Shown here piece by piece: positions 9,163-18,658 of a stretch of 33,822 nucleotides of DNA. The translations under genes were made by a program, and so were the position numbers. Origin of the DNA: Hyphomonadaceae bacterium (GTDB lineage: Bacteria > Pseudomonadota > Alphaproteobacteria > Caulobacterales > Hyphomonadaceae); contig JAUYSA010000024.1 in the NCBI GenBank assembly GCA_030696545.1, positions 1 through 33,822 of the forward strand. Direction: 5' to 3'. Position 1 is the stretch's first letter. Each line of letters begins with the position of its first letter. The notes below the pieces were generated by a model that was not told the DNA's origin, made no database searches, and saw nothing but the letters and a program-made list of their open reading frames with translations.

Positions 9163-9603
9163 GCGATCTGCTCCCCTTCATCAAAGCTCAAGCACAGCAT
9201 TTAGTTCATACATAAAATGTTTCGTCAACACTGGGGACGCGCGCCACGCTTCTGCCGCTATTATTCCTAATAATTACAGTGGGATCGCGCACTTCGCGAC
9301 GCTTTAGACATGTACTATTCTGGAGACATCAAAAAGATCGACGCTGATTCTGGCTAGAATCCAGCCGCGCGGCCGCAGAAGGCGAGTGACGTGAGTAAAA
9401 GAAGACGCGACAACTTCATCCGACCGCTCGCTTTAATAATCCCCACCAAAGAACGGCCACAGGTGTGGGAGCCAGCTCGTCAGGTTAACCCCTAGGGGTT
9501 CAGAAGCCGTCAGCGGTGACGAATTCAACCGCGGGCCGCCGCGTTCCAGACGCACAGGGCGTCGTGTCCAGCGTGCGGACCCTGGGACGGCGGTTGAGAT
9601 GCG
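9163..9603. other. Non-coding stretch with two notable palindromes
   Basis: No supportable gene. The part next to the hydrolase is AT-rich and contains TTGACG on the minus strand, a possible -35. A hairpin centred on GATTCT-ggct-AGAATC lies at 9346-9361, its stem extendable past a single bulge (GCTG/CAGC). A perfect 14-base palindrome AACCCCTAGGGGTT is at 9487-9500. Their roles are unknown. Confidence 0.4.
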
Positions 9604-9857
9604 GCTGGGTGGCCGCTGGCTAGACAACCGGGCGGAGAATTCACACCAGCCGTTCCGACGACGTGAGCGGGCCATGGAGCGATTTCGGAGGATGAAGACA
9701 CTCTAGAAATTCGCCTCGGTTCACGGGACCGTCCACAACCACTTCAATCAGGAACGCCATCTAACAAGCCGAGAGACTTACAAGGCCAACCGCTCAGGCC
9801 CTGGCTGAGTTGCAGTCGCTCATGGCCTGAGGCCAGAACGCCCCTGCCCTCACTAGC
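9604..9857 (+). pseudogene. Degraded IS6-family transposase C-terminal remnant
   Basis: Closely similar to the fragment at 7228-7677: GRWLDNRAENSHQPFRRRER, then MERFRRMKTL followed by an internal TAG (9704-9706), HGTVHNHFNQERHL, and a one-base deletion near 9800 that breaks the frame before a TGA at 9828-9830. The post-stop tail AACGCCCCTGCCCTCACT matches the other copies, but the terminal repeat itself is gone. Only about the last third of the gene remains. Confidence 0.85.
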
Positions 9858-10013
9858 CATCGACCTGATTAAGCAGGGATCATTGCAGAAGCGCGCGGCG
9901 GGCACGCTACGAAAGCTGCTCCCTTCCTGCCTGCTGCTCCACGAGCGCGCCCCGTTTGAGTGAGGACACCGCTGCGGAGGAACGATATCAGTGCTCAGCA
10001 GAGGGGAAATCAA

Positions 10014-10964
10014 ATGCTTAAGCTTACAGCGGCGTTGTCGCTCGCCGTCGTTCTCGTCGCCGCGGCGCCGACCGCCCAGGCCCAGACGTTCCCGGTCAAG
10101 ATGGCCAATCATAACAAGGGCTACTTCAAAGGTTTCAGCTCTGTCGTGCTGCCCAGCTACAACTTCACGGTCATCACCGCGAACCAGGCCACCGCGGTGG
10201 GCGGCGGCGCGGCGTCTCGTCTCAACAAGGTCCTGTTCGGCGTCGACGAAGCGGCGATGCGCAGGATGGCGGACGAAGCCCATGCCGACCTGCGCGCCCA
10301 ATTCACCGCCGCCGGAATTCCCGTGGCCAGCGACCAAGCTGCGCAGGCCGTGGTCACAGCCAACGCCGTCCCTCTGCAGCCCGGCAACCTCGACATCGTC
10401 AAGGCGACCGGTGGCATTACGGTCAATAAGAGCTTGCGGCAGAGCTACGTCACCGTCGGGGCCACATCCGCGCCCATGCTAGCCGCCTTCAAGTCGGTGC
10501 TCGGTGGCGGTCCCGGCGTGGCGGCTGCGACGAAGGCCGCTGAAAACTCGGCGAAGGGTCATGCCGATGGCGCCATGGTGGTGATTCCCACCCTGGTAGT
10601 CGATTTCGCCAGCATGCAGGCCGGCGTCCAGTCGAACACACGCCGCACCACCGCGACCACCAGCGGCGGCGCGTCGTTCGCCATCCGCGGGGTCGCCTCG
10701 GGCATCTTCTTCGGCAAGGTCTACAACGGTGGGAAAAACGTCTTCCCGTTCTATGTCCGTCCAGAAGGCGACTATGGGTCCGCGGCACCCTTCGCCGCCG
10801 ACGTCGCCGGCGCCGCAACGGTCGCCCCGACATCCGCCTTCGGCGACAACGCCGCCCGCGGGGATGCGGTCTTGGTCAACCTCACCGCTTGGGAGGGCCT
10901 CGTTCGGGATGCATACAAGTCCTACAATGCAACCGTGGTGAAGGCGGCTCTGGCGGGGAAGTAG
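10014..10964 (+). CDS. Exported protein of unknown function
   Basis: 316 residues from ATG 10014, with GAGGGG eight bases upstream; a longer frame from GTG 9960 is less likely. The N-terminus MLKLTAALSLAVVLVAAAP ending in AQA-Q is a clear Sec signal peptide. The mature part is alanine- and glycine-rich and begins with VKMANHNKGYFKGFSSVVLP. It has no cysteine pairs, metal motif or membrane anchor that I can see. I do not recognise the family. It is a likely periplasmic protein. It stands alone between an IS6 relic and the 11075-11449 frame. Confidence 0.65.
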   Translation: MLKLTAALSLAVVLVAAAPTAQAQTFPVKMANHNKGYFKGFSSVVLPSYNFTVITANQATAVGGGAASRLNKVLFGVDEAAMRRMADEAHADLRAQFTAAGIPVASDQAAQAVVTANAVPLQPGNLDIVKATGGITVNKSLRQSYVTVGATSAPMLAAFKSVLGGGPGVAAATKAAENSAKGHADGAMVVIPTLVVDFASMQAGVQSNTRRTTATTSGGASFAIRGVASGIFFGKVYNGGKNVFPFYVRPEGDYGSAAPFAADVAGAATVAPTSAFGDNAARGDAVLVNLTAWEGLVRDAYKSYNATVVKAALAGK

Positions 10965-11074
10965 GGTTCGCGGTCGTCCGTCGGCCGACCGATAAAGGAA
11001 AAGCTCGACTTTGGAGCTATGGCGAGGCGCTCGGCTGGTGACCACGCAGGCCCGATCCAGCGACCGGCCCCTGA

Positions 11075-11449
11075 CCGTCGCCGAGCAGGGTCACTCCGGT
11101 AGACGGTGGGGTTGTCGTTGACGGTCCCGGGAGCGTCGCGATTTCGCTCACCCCTGACTCTGCGACAGAGACCGCCCGAAGGCTGTCAGATGCCGCTGGT
11201 AAAGCCCTGGGCCAGCCCCCTAGCGATGAAGCGACGCCGAGAGACGGCAACCCCAGCAAGAGTCGTAGCGAACAGGCGCGCGCCGTCATTGAGCCATGCG
11301 AATTGGACAGGCCTGGATGGGTCGATTTCGTCGTTCAACCTGATGGGCTGTTTTCGCGAAATCTCTGGGGACGATACGCCTCGCTTCAAGAGGCTAAACA
11401 AGCTGCACTCGACGCGCGGCAGTATCTAGCACGAGGCGAGGCAATCTAG
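11075..11449 (+). CDS. Unannotated coding-like frame (possibly frameshifted 5' end)
   Basis: A 124-codon open stretch ending in TAG at 11447-11449. It has a protein-like composition: VDGGVVVDGPGSVAISLTPD, then ATETARRLSDAAGKALG, and after a polar linker PGWVDFVVQPDGLFSRNLWG and SLQEAKQAALDARQYLARGE. The frame has no ATG, GTG or TTG. An ATG at 11021 in another frame (MARRSAGDHAG) precedes it and runs to a TAG across the same bases. A one-base indel joining the two frames near 11075-11100 would give a protein of about 140 residues. I do not recognise the family. It could be a small cytosolic protein or a decayed gene. Confidence 0.45.
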   Translation, partial: PSPSRVTPVDGGVVVDGPGSVAISLTPDSATETARRLSDAAGKALGQPPSDEATPRDGNPSKSRSEQARAVIEPCELDRPGWVDFVVQPDGLFSRNLWGRYASLQEAKQAALDARQYLARGEAI

Positions 11450-11722
11450 AGCCATCCGCGCCGAGATTCGGGACGACCAAATCGGATTACATTTTCGGGG
11501 CAGCATCCGGCAATGGCTCAACGTCCGATTTCCACCCGTTGGGGGCAGACGATCTGCTCGTAGGTGTGGCGGGGCTATTCGCGGATACAGCTTCGGAGCG
11601 AAGCTCGCGTCACGATAGTTGGCCGCGTGCGGCCGGCAGCCACCTCGACGGCGGAACGACGCGGCGCGTTGGGAATTCAGGCTTGCGGCGGGATTCTTTC
11701 GCGTGACCGCCAGGGGGGTCAC

Positions 11723-13696
11723 ATGACGGCGGAACAGCAACGCGCACTGGACCGTGTCCAGCAGCCAGCAATGCGCGAGCGCTTCCAGAGGCTCGATTGG
11801 GCTTCAACCCCCATCGGGCCGGCGGGCGCGTGGCCGCGATCACTAAAGACGGCCACCGATATCATTCTAAGTTCCCGCCAGCCCATGTTTATCGCGTGGG
11901 GCGAGGACCTTACGTTTCTCTACAACGACGCGTATGCCGCAATCCTCGGCGACAAGCATCCCGGCGCTCTCGGGCAGGCGTTTCGCCAGGTGTGGTCGGA
12001 CATTTGGGAGAACATCTTCCCGCTTATCGACCGCGCGCTCGGGGGTGAAGCCACATGGTCAGAAAACCTCCCGCTGACGATGAACCGCCGGGGGTTCTTA
12101 GAAGACACCTGGTGGACCTTCTCCTACTCGCCGATCCGCGGCGACGACGAGCGCATCAAGGGAATGTTCTGTTCTTGCCTCGAGACGACCGACCAAGTTC
12201 TCACGCAGCGCCAGTACATGGCGGAACGACAGCGCCTGTTCGAGCTGTCGCCGGACCTGTTGGGGGTGGCCAGCATCGAGGGCTATCTAAAGGCGATCAA
12301 TCCGGCCTGGTCGCGCGTGCTGGGTCGATCCGAAGCCGACCTTCTCGCGCGACCGTTCTCCGAGATCATCCATCCTGACGACCTAACAACGACGGCGGAG
12401 GTCGTCGCGGCGCTTGCCCAGGGCGAGCCCGTGCACCAGTTCCACGTTCGGCTGGTAAGAGCCGACGGGGAGCCTGTCGCCTTCGCTTGGTCGGCGGTGC
12501 CGGAGGCCGGGTCAGGTGGGACCTTCTACACTGTCGGGCGCGACATCACCGCGGAGCTGCGCCGCGACGAGATGCTGCGGCACAGCCAGAAGATGGACGC
12601 CATGGGGCAGCTCACGGGCGGCGTCGCACATGACTTCAATAATCTACTGATGCCGATCATCGGCGGCCTCGACATGCTCCAGCGCAAGGGCGTCGGCGAC
12701 GCCCGGTCCCAACGCATCATCGACGGCGCGCTGCAGTCCGCGGAGCGCGCCAAGACGCTTGTGCAACGGCTGCTGGGATTTGCCCGCCGACAACCCCTCC
12801 AGCCCCAGCCGATCGACCTCGTCGCGCTCGTCATCGGCATGGAAAGCCTGCTCGCGAGCACGGTGGGGCCGCGAATCCGGATCGCATTCGATCTGGAAGC
12901 TGACTTGCCGGCGGCGGTGGCGGACGCCAATCAGCTGGAGATGGCGCTGCTGAACCTTGCGGTGAACGGTCGCGACGCGATGCCAGACGGAGGCGTCCTC
13001 ACGATCCATGTGATGCTTGAGACCCTCACTCATGACCAGGGACTGGATCTCAAGCCCGGCCGTTACCTCCGCCTCTGCGTCCACGACACAGGCGTCGGGA
13101 TGGACGAGGCCACGCGGCTCAAGGCGACGGAGCCATTCTTCTCGACAAAGGGGGTCGGGCGCGGAACGGGCCTCGGCCTGTCCATGGTCCACGGCCTCGC
13201 CGCCCAGTTGGGCGGAGCCCTCGTTCTGGAAAGCGCGCCCGGAGAAGGGGCCACGGTCAAGATATGGCTGCCGCTGGCGGACGTCGATCCGACCGCGCCG
13301 GCCTCGCGCTCCCATGCTGAGCTTGGCCCGCAATCGGGAACCGTCCTATTGGTTGACGATGAGCACCTGGTCCGCGCGAGCACCGCTGAGATGCTCGCCG
13401 AGCTCGGATATCGGGTTGTGCAAGCCGACAATGCCGAGAGCGCCCTTCACAAGCTCGATGAGGAGATCGAGGTCGATCTCCTCATCACCGACCACCTAAT
13501 GCCGGGCATGTTTGGCGCCGAGCTCGTGGAGGCCGCGCGCCGCCTTCGTCCTGCGCTGCCCGCCCTGATCATCTCCGGCTATGCGGAGGCCGGCATCCCG
13601 CCGGAAATCGCGCGGCTCACAAAACCGTTCCGCCAGGCTGAATTGGCCGACGCCATCGCGGCCCTCTCCTCCAGCAATGGCGCAGGCCCCAAGTAA
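11723..13696 (+). CDS. Hybrid sensor histidine kinase (PAS-PAS-HisKA-HATPase-REC)
   Basis: 657 residues from ATG 11723, with GGGGGG close upstream; the frame extends back to 11564 without a ribosome site. The first sensory segment (about 20-160) is PAS-like, with FIAWGEDLTFLYNDAYAAIL. A second PAS covers about 170-280. The dimerisation domain has the HDFNN form of the phospho-acceptor box: His303 in [11 protein letters not shown]. The ATPase has DTGVGM at 455 and GTGLGLSMVHGLA at 481. The receiver has Asp590 in LLITDHLMPG and Lys634 in LTKPF. No membrane segments are seen, so it is a cytosolic sensor. It is convergent with the next kinase across a 159-base gap. It has the same HDFNN-REC class as the kinase at 13856-15607, so the two may be distant paralogs. 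Confidence 0.9.
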   Translation: MTAEQQRALDRVQQPAMRERFQRLDWASTPIGPAGAWPRSLKTATDIILSSRQPMFIAWGEDLTFLYNDAYAAILGDKHPGALGQAFRQVWSDIWENIFPLIDRALGGEATWSENLPLTMNRRGFLEDTWWTFSYSPIRGDDERIKGMFCSCLETTDQVLTQRQYMAERQRLFELSPDLLGVASIEGYLKAINPAWSRVLGRSEADLLARPFSEIIHPDDLTTTAEVVAALAQGEPVHQFHVRLVRADGEPVAFAWSAVPEAGSGGTFYTVGRDITAELRRDEMLRHSQKMDAMGQLTGGVAHDFNNLLMPIIGGLDMLQRKGVGDARSQRIIDGALQSAERAKTLVQRLLGFARRQPLQPQPIDLVALVIGMESLLASTVGPRIRIAFDLEADLPAAVADANQLEMALLNLAVNGRDAMPDGGVLTIHVMLETLTHDQGLDLKPGRYLRLCVHDTGVGMDEATRLKATEPFFSTKGVGRGTGLGLSMVHGLAAQLGGALVLESAPGEGATVKIWLPLADVDPTAPASRSHAELGPQSGTVLLVDDEHLVRASTAEMLAELGYRVVQADNAESALHKLDEEIEVDLLITDHLMPGMFGAELVEAARRLRPALPALIISGYAEAGIPPEIARLTKPFRQAELADAIAALSSSNGAGPK

Positions 13697-13855
13697 GCCC
13701 TGACGTCTGACGCTGGCATGCTCCTATGTTGAGCAGTAATTTGGGGGATGTCGGCGCCTTGGGAACTGGGTCTAAGTCGGGAGTGCCGCCGTGTGTGGAC
13801 GGCGCGCCCGATCGAGCCGCCCCCGATCCAATGCTCGCGACCTGGCCCTTTTCAC

Positions 13856-15607
13856 TCAACTTTGGGTGTCGGCGGAGTTCGATAACGCCAAGGCGACCCG
13901 GGCGCCAAGCGTCGCTCGATCAAACGGCTTTCGCAGTAGCTGCGCTGGTCGGCCGAGCGCCTGCTCTAACGCCGCGGAGTCCGCGTAGCCGCTTGCAAAC
14001 AGGATCGGAAGCTCTGGTCGCTGGGCCAGCACTAGTCGGGCGAACGCCGCGCCCGACATACCAGGCATAGCGTAGTCCGCAAGCACTAGGTCGATCGGTT
14101 CCTGCTCCAAGATCTCGAGGCCGGCAGGCCCATTGTCAGCGGCGAAACAGACGTATCCCAGCGTCGTGAGCGCATCACTCACGTAGCTCAGCACGCCCGC
14201 GTCATCATCAACAACCAGGATGCGCGCGCCCGCATTCCCGGCTTGCGATGCAATCTTGCCGGAGGGCACAACCGCATTGTCCTTGGCCACCGGAAGGTAA
14301 ACGAAGACTGTAGTGCCCGTTCCCGTCTCGCTGTGGAGGCGTGCAAGTCCGCCGGCTTGTTTGGCTATGCCATAGACCTGCGCGAGACCAAGACCCGTAC
14401 CCTTCCCGACGCCCTTGGTGGTGAAGAAGGGATCGAATGCGCGCGATCGTATGTCAGCCGGCATCCCGACGCCGGTATCGGCCACGGACAGCACCAGGTA
14501 GGTCCCGGGCTGCAGGTCAGGATCCTCCGTCACGACTTCAGCGCGGGTGCTGACGCGCACCTCGCCTCCGTCCGGCATGGCGTCGCGGGCGTTGATACAG
14601 AGGTTCAGCAAAGCGAGCTCAAGCTGCGTCGCATCGCCAATCACCCACGCCTCTGTGTCGTGGACATCGAAGGCCACATCCACGGCCGAGCCAAGCACCG
14701 TGGGCAGCAATTCGCGTAGACGGTCCACGACCTCACGCACGTCGACCGGCCGCAGTTCCAGCTTCTGCGAGCGCGAGAACGCCAGCAATTGTGATGTCAG
14801 ACGAGAGCCGCGCTGCGTCGCCTCAGCGCCCATCCGGGCCCACTTCTCGACGCGTCCCGTGTCGGAAGGACGACTGGAGATCACGTCAAACGCGCCCTGG
14901 ACGGTCTGAAGCAGATTGTTGAAGTCGTGCGCGATCCCCCCTGTGAGCTGTCCCAAAGTCTCCATTTTCTGAGCCTGGAGCAGCGCTTCCTCCGCAGTCT
15001 CCCGGCGGCGAATCTGCTGCTGGAGACGCTCGTTCATGTTGGCCAGCTCAAGGGCGCGGGCCTGCGACTCCGCGCCGGCTCGGGCTTGCGCCGCCTGAGC
15101 CGCGTGCGCCCCGGCGAGAACGAGCACGGCCATGAGCAACAGCAACGCGGTGCCGGCGTGACGTTGGACGAGATCACCCAGCGGTTCGGGCGCCGCGCGT
15201 AGGTAAACCGTTCCGATCGGAACTCGCTCATGCAGGACGGGCGCCGTGACCGCGACGGCGACGCCGGGCGCCGGCCGCGCCTCGGCGACCGTCCCAGGCG
15301 GGCGTCGGCCGCTCCGCCCGAACTCCGCCACGCGTGCGCCGCGATCATCGTAGATGCCCGCAGCCTCGACGCGGGCGTCCGGCCGCAACGCGCGAACCAG
15401 GTCTCGCGCGGCGGCGGGATCTTGGAATACGAGCGCTGGCTCGACCGTGGCCGCCAGCACCTCGGCCTGCGCCGTAAGCGACTGCGCCTGACGGACGCGA
15501 AAGGCACGCTCGTTGACGAGGCCCACAATGAGACCGGCGACGACCAGCGCCAGCGCGCCCACCGCGGATACGAGCGCCCGGATGCTGCGTTTTTGCACAC
15601 CCGTCAT
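13856..15607 (-). CDS. Hybrid histidine kinase of the TonB receptor/YfiR operon
   Basis: 583 residues. Membrane segments at about 10-32 and 151-170 enclose a periplasmic domain of about 118 residues resembling the CHASE8-type sensor (family assignment tentative). A coiled-coil linker follows, then His227 in [17 protein letters not shown] near 377, [13 protein letters not shown] at 401, and a receiver with Asp511 in [10 protein letters not shown] and Lys560 in LLRKPF. Its ATG overlaps the stop of the YfiR-like gene by four bases (ATGA), so translation is coupled. The chain TonB receptor, periplasmic YfiR-like protein and kinase suggests that ligand binding outside, or the YfiR-like protein, controls kinase activity. 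Last gene of its operon. Confidence 0.9.
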   Translation of the reverse strand: MTGVQKRSIRALVSAVGALALVVAGLIVGLVNERAFRVRQAQSLTAQAEVLAATVEPALVFQDPAAARDLVRALRPDARVEAAGIYDDRGARVAEFGRSGRRPPGTVAEARPAPGVAVAVTAPVLHERVPIGTVYLRAAPEPLGDLVQRHAGTALLLLMAVLVLAGAHAAQAAQARAGAESQARALELANMNERLQQQIRRRETAEEALLQAQKMETLGQLTGGIAHDFNNLLQTVQGAFDVISSRPSDTGRVEKWARMGAEATQRGSRLTSQLLAFSRSQKLELRPVDVREVVDRLRELLPTVLGSAVDVAFDVHDTEAWVIGDATQLELALLNLCINARDAMPDGGEVRVSTRAEVVTEDPDLQPGTYLVLSVADTGVGMPADIRSRAFDPFFTTKGVGKGTGLGLAQVYGIAKQAGGLARLHSETGTGTTVFVYLPVAKDNAVVPSGKIASQAGNAGARILVVDDDAGVLSYVSDALTTLGYVCFAADNGPAGLEILEQEPIDLVLADYAMPGMSGAAFARLVLAQRPELPILFASGYADSAALEQALGRPAQLLRKPFDRATLGARVALALSNSADTQS

Positions 15608-16137
15608 CGGATCACAGCCACGGCGAGATTGAGCAACTTGGAGCTGATTCCGAGGCCGGCGCCGGCGCTAGCGCGCTGGTCGATCTGGAAACGGACCCGG
15701 TTCGCCTGGATCACGAACTGGATCCCAACGGGCTCTCCGATGGGTCCGTCGGCGACGGTGAGCACCGGCGCCCCGGACGCGGCGCGAACCGCGTCGCTCG
15801 GGGACTGCGCCGCGGAACCGCCGAGAAACGCGATATGACAGCCGGAATTCGGCGCAATGACGCTGATCCGGCGAACCCGAAGGCTGCGCATGTTGACTGT
15901 CTGCCCCTGCGCCAAACGGTCCAAGGTGTCTCCGAACGGATCGCGACCGACGACACAGAGTTGCACGGGCGAACGCGCGTCTGGAAACGCACTGGCGGGC
16001 CACTCGACGAAGGATCCGAACTTGGAAAGGAACGCCGCCTTCACCTGGTACTCAGGCGTGCGATCCTGGGCGCTTACATGCCCGGCGCCTATCCAGAGCG
16101 TGAGAACCGCCGCGCCGATGAAATCGCGACGACGCAT
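15604..16137 (-). CDS. YfiR/DUF4154-family periplasmic protein
   Basis: 177 residues. The N-terminus MRRRDFIGAAVLTLW, with cleavage after VSA, is a twin-arginine-like export signal. The mature start EYQVKAAFLSKFGSFVEWP is the hallmark of the YfiR (DUF4154) family, and the C-terminus has the matching ISSKLLNLAVAV. In Pseudomonas, YfiR is a periplasmic inhibitor of a membrane diguanylate cyclase. Here the adjacent, translationally overlapping partner is a hybrid kinase with a periplasmic domain, so it probably binds that sensor instead (inference). ATG 16137 lies two bases past the receptor stop, with no separate promoter. Of normal family length. Confidence 0.9.
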   Translation of the reverse strand: MRRRDFIGAAVLTLWIGAGHVSAQDRTPEYQVKAAFLSKFGSFVEWPASAFPDARSPVQLCVVGRDPFGDTLDRLAQGQTVNMRSLRVRRISVIAPNSGCHIAFLGGSAAQSPSDAVRAASGAPVLTVADGPIGEPVGIQFVIQANRVRFQIDQRASAGAGLGISSKLLNLAVAVIR

Positions 16138-16139
16138 TC

Positions 16140-18020
16140 TCAGAAGCCGTACCGCACCGCGACTTGATAGTTGCGGCGCATCTCATTGCGTCGCGGCTCC
16201 GTCGCCTCGGGGTGAGAGGCGTCTAGGAGATTGAAGCCCGCCAGGGAGAGTTCGACCCGGTCTGACACTCGCCAGCTGAGCCGCGCATCGGCCTCAGCGT
16301 AGGCCGGCGCCTTGCGGTATCCCGACGTTAGTTCGGCCGGTACTTCTCCCACATATCGGACCCGCAGGTCGAGATCGAGGCGGTCGCTCAGCTGGTGTTG
16401 TGAGCGAGCAATCATCTGGAAATTCGGATCGTGGCCGACCGCGGCGAGCCGCGACAGGTCGACTGCGTTGTCGGATGTACGAAAGTCCTTACCTAAACCG
16501 GAGATCCCGGCGCTGAGCCGCCACCGCTCCGTGGCTTGGAAATCGCCCCAGATCTCCAGCCCCCATGATTCTCCCTCAAGTCCGTTTGCGATGCGAACCG
16601 GCAGAATGGTGACCGGCGTCGGCTCGGTGGATCGCAGCTGCTCATAGTCGTGATAGAAGATGGTCGCCGAGAGCGAGAGACGCGGATGCGGCCGCCCGCG
16701 GTACCCCAACTCGTAGGCGATCAGCCGCTCCGCCTCGAACTGCGAACGCACGAGGAGGGGTGGAAAGACTAGGTCACGATCTAGCCGCGAGGGGTTGCGG
16801 ACGGCGCTTGAGGCGGCGCCCCAGAGCAGTGTGTTCGGCGACTGACGCCAAGCGAGCCGCACGTTCGGCATCCACTCCGTCCCACCTAAGGTGCTGCGTT
16901 CCGCCTTTACGCCCACTGTTAGTGTTACAGCCCCAAGGGCGACCTGATCTTGCACGAATGCGTTGGACAATTCCGACCGCCGCGTCGGCGGGTCCAAGAC
17001 GAAGCCGTTGACGAAGTTCGCGAAGCGGTCCTTCCAGACCCGATGGCCGGCGCCGAAAACGAGCTGGTGTTGGCCGATCGTCAGCCGCTGCTGCGCCTGG
17101 ATATCGTAGGTCCTGACCCCATCGAGAATCCCGCGGGCGATCCGCTCATAGCGGTCGTAGTAGGCTTGCACCTCGAAGTCTGCGTCATCACTCCACGCCT
17201 GGCTCCACCGGACGAGGAGATTCTGGCCGACAAGTTTGCCGTTTGGGCTGGCAGGAATCTGAGATGGCACCCTGTCGTGGTAAGCATCGCCCTGCAGCGT
17301 AATGTGCGTCGGGCCCCGGTCGAAATCGGTCCGGAAGCCCAGTTGGCCGCCCTTCCATCCATCCGCAGCGTCGCCGCCGTCGCGAATGCTGTCCGCACGA
17401 TCATAGGCGCGGCCGTAGATTCGGAACGCTCCATCCGCCCCGAGGCGGCCGCCGTAGCGGGCGGTGTAGGACTGATAGCCCGCGCCCCCGGCGGCGAGGC
17501 CCGCCAACCCCTGAGTTTGGTCGGCAGGGCGGGTGACAATATTGACCACGCCGTTCACCGCGTTCGCTCCCCATAGCGTGCCGCCGGGGCCGCTCACGAC
17601 CTCGATCCGGTCTACATCCGGCAGGTCTGGGTGGAGCTGGCTCCATTCCACACCGGAAAAGAAGGGGGAGTAGACGCTGCGGCCGTCGATCAGGACCAGC
17701 AGCTTGTTGGCGCTATCGAAGCCGTTGAGACCGCGGGCGGAGATGCCGTAGTCGAGGGCGTCGACCCGCTGCACCCCGAGGTTAGGAACGAGCCGCAACG
17801 CCTCCGCTACACTCTGCACGCCGCTTCTGCGAATATCATCGTTGGTCAGCACGAAGACTGAAGCCGCAGCTTCAGAGATGCGCTCAGGACGCTTCGAGAC
17901 GGAGGTGACCTCGACGTTCGACAGTTCCTCTAGCGACATGCGTGCAAGGTCGGAAGACGTCTCCGCCCGTGCGGCGGCCGCCGACAGAAGGAACAGCGCC
18001 GACAGCGCCCCGCCCCGCAT
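16140..18020 (-). CDS. TonB-dependent outer-membrane receptor
   Basis: 626 residues. The start is ATG 18020, preceded by GGGGGG at six bases; the frame extends only to a TTG further up. Signal peptide MRGGALSALFLLSAAAARA. The plug domain spans about 30-150 (VTSVSKRPERISEAAASVFV, GISARGLNGFDSANKLLVLI, DRIEVVSGPGGTLWGANAVN). A beta-barrel follows and ends in the aromatic VAVRYGF typical of outer-membrane proteins. The MSLEELSNVEVTSVSKR entry sequence is that of receptors often found with DUF4154 proteins and sensor kinases. The substrate is unknown. First gene of the three-gene operon; the 233-base gap upstream (18021-18253) should hold its promoter. Confidence 0.92.
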   Translation of the reverse strand: MRGGALSALFLLSAAAARAETSSDLARMSLEELSNVEVTSVSKRPERISEAAASVFVLTNDDIRRSGVQSVAEALRLVPNLGVQRVDALDYGISARGLNGFDSANKLLVLIDGRSVYSPFFSGVEWSQLHPDLPDVDRIEVVSGPGGTLWGANAVNGVVNIVTRPADQTQGLAGLAAGGAGYQSYTARYGGRLGADGAFRIYGRAYDRADSIRDGGDAADGWKGGQLGFRTDFDRGPTHITLQGDAYHDRVPSQIPASPNGKLVGQNLLVRWSQAWSDDADFEVQAYYDRYERIARGILDGVRTYDIQAQQRLTIGQHQLVFGAGHRVWKDRFANFVNGFVLDPPTRRSELSNAFVQDQVALGAVTLTVGVKAERSTLGGTEWMPNVRLAWRQSPNTLLWGAASSAVRNPSRLDRDLVFPPLLVRSQFEAERLIAYELGYRGRPHPRLSLSATIFYHDYEQLRSTEPTPVTILPVRIANGLEGESWGLEIWGDFQATERWRLSAGISGLGKDFRTSDNAVDLSRLAAVGHDPNFQMIARSQHQLSDRLDLDLRVRYVGEVPAELTSGYRKAPAYAEADARLSWRVSDRVELSLAGFNLLDASHPEATEPRRNEMRRNYQVAVRYGF

Positions 18021-18253
18021 GTCATTCCCCCCGGACAATGACCCATGCCGTTGCTCGCAGGGCCAGATATCTACAGTGCGGAAAGGGTTGGCTTGTTCCC
18101 CTGCCGCAAGCCAATTTCCCGTCTTCTCCGATCTTCACCAAACTTCAAATGCGGGCCACAGGTCGGATTTCACCAGACCGCCGCACTCCCCGCACCCAAC
18201 AAGCGCCAGCTCCGGGCCTTCCGTTCGCCTTTCTCGCGAACTGTCGACGCAGG

Positions 18254-18658
18254 CTAATCCGCAAGAAAGGTAGGCGGTTGGCCGATCTCGACCAATCTCA
18301 GAAGCCTTCCCACCCGAGCTTGAAGCTGAGCCTCTGAAAATGGCTTTGTCAGGTAGTCCTTTGCGCCCAGTTTGATGGCGCGCTTCACATCGTCAACAGC
18401 ATGCCTTGCGGTCAGCACTAGGACAGGCAGCAGCTGGCCGCGGGCGCCCAGCGCCTCAAGGACAGCGAACCCATCCACCTCGGGCATGTTGATATCCAAC
18501 ACGAGAACATCTGGGCGAACCGCCGACACACTGGAGAGAGCTTCGGATCCGTTCCGGGCGGTGTGCACTTCGAAGCCCGCAGTGATTAATCGCGTACGAA
18601 TAAGCTCGCGGATGTCGCGATCGTCTTCAGCAACCAGGATCCGGTATTTAGGCGGCAT
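18254..18658 (-). CDS. Single-domain response regulator (receiver only)
   Basis: 134 residues from ATG 18658, with GGAAG eight bases upstream inside the kinase gene. It is one receiver domain: acidic pocket AEDD at 10-13, phospho-acceptor Asp55 in VLVLDINMP, Thr83 region LTARH, and Lys105 in YLTKPF. There is no DNA-binding or enzymatic output domain after residue 122, so it probably acts through protein contacts or as a phosphate shuttle. Its start overlaps the end of the MHYT kinase gene by 11 bases, so the two are co-translated and most likely partners. Confidence 0.9.
   Translation of the reverse strand: MPPKYRILVAEDDRDIRELIRTRLITAGFEVHTARNGSEALSSVSAVRPDVLVLDINMPEVDGFAVLEALGARGQLLPVLVLTARHAVDDVKRAIKLGAKDYLTKPFSEAQLQARVGRLLRLVEIGQPPTFLAD

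Noticed and set aside
9433-9675. Minus-strand open frame over the IS6 relic
   Set aside because: It is antisense to recognisable transposase codons and gives no protein-like sequence.
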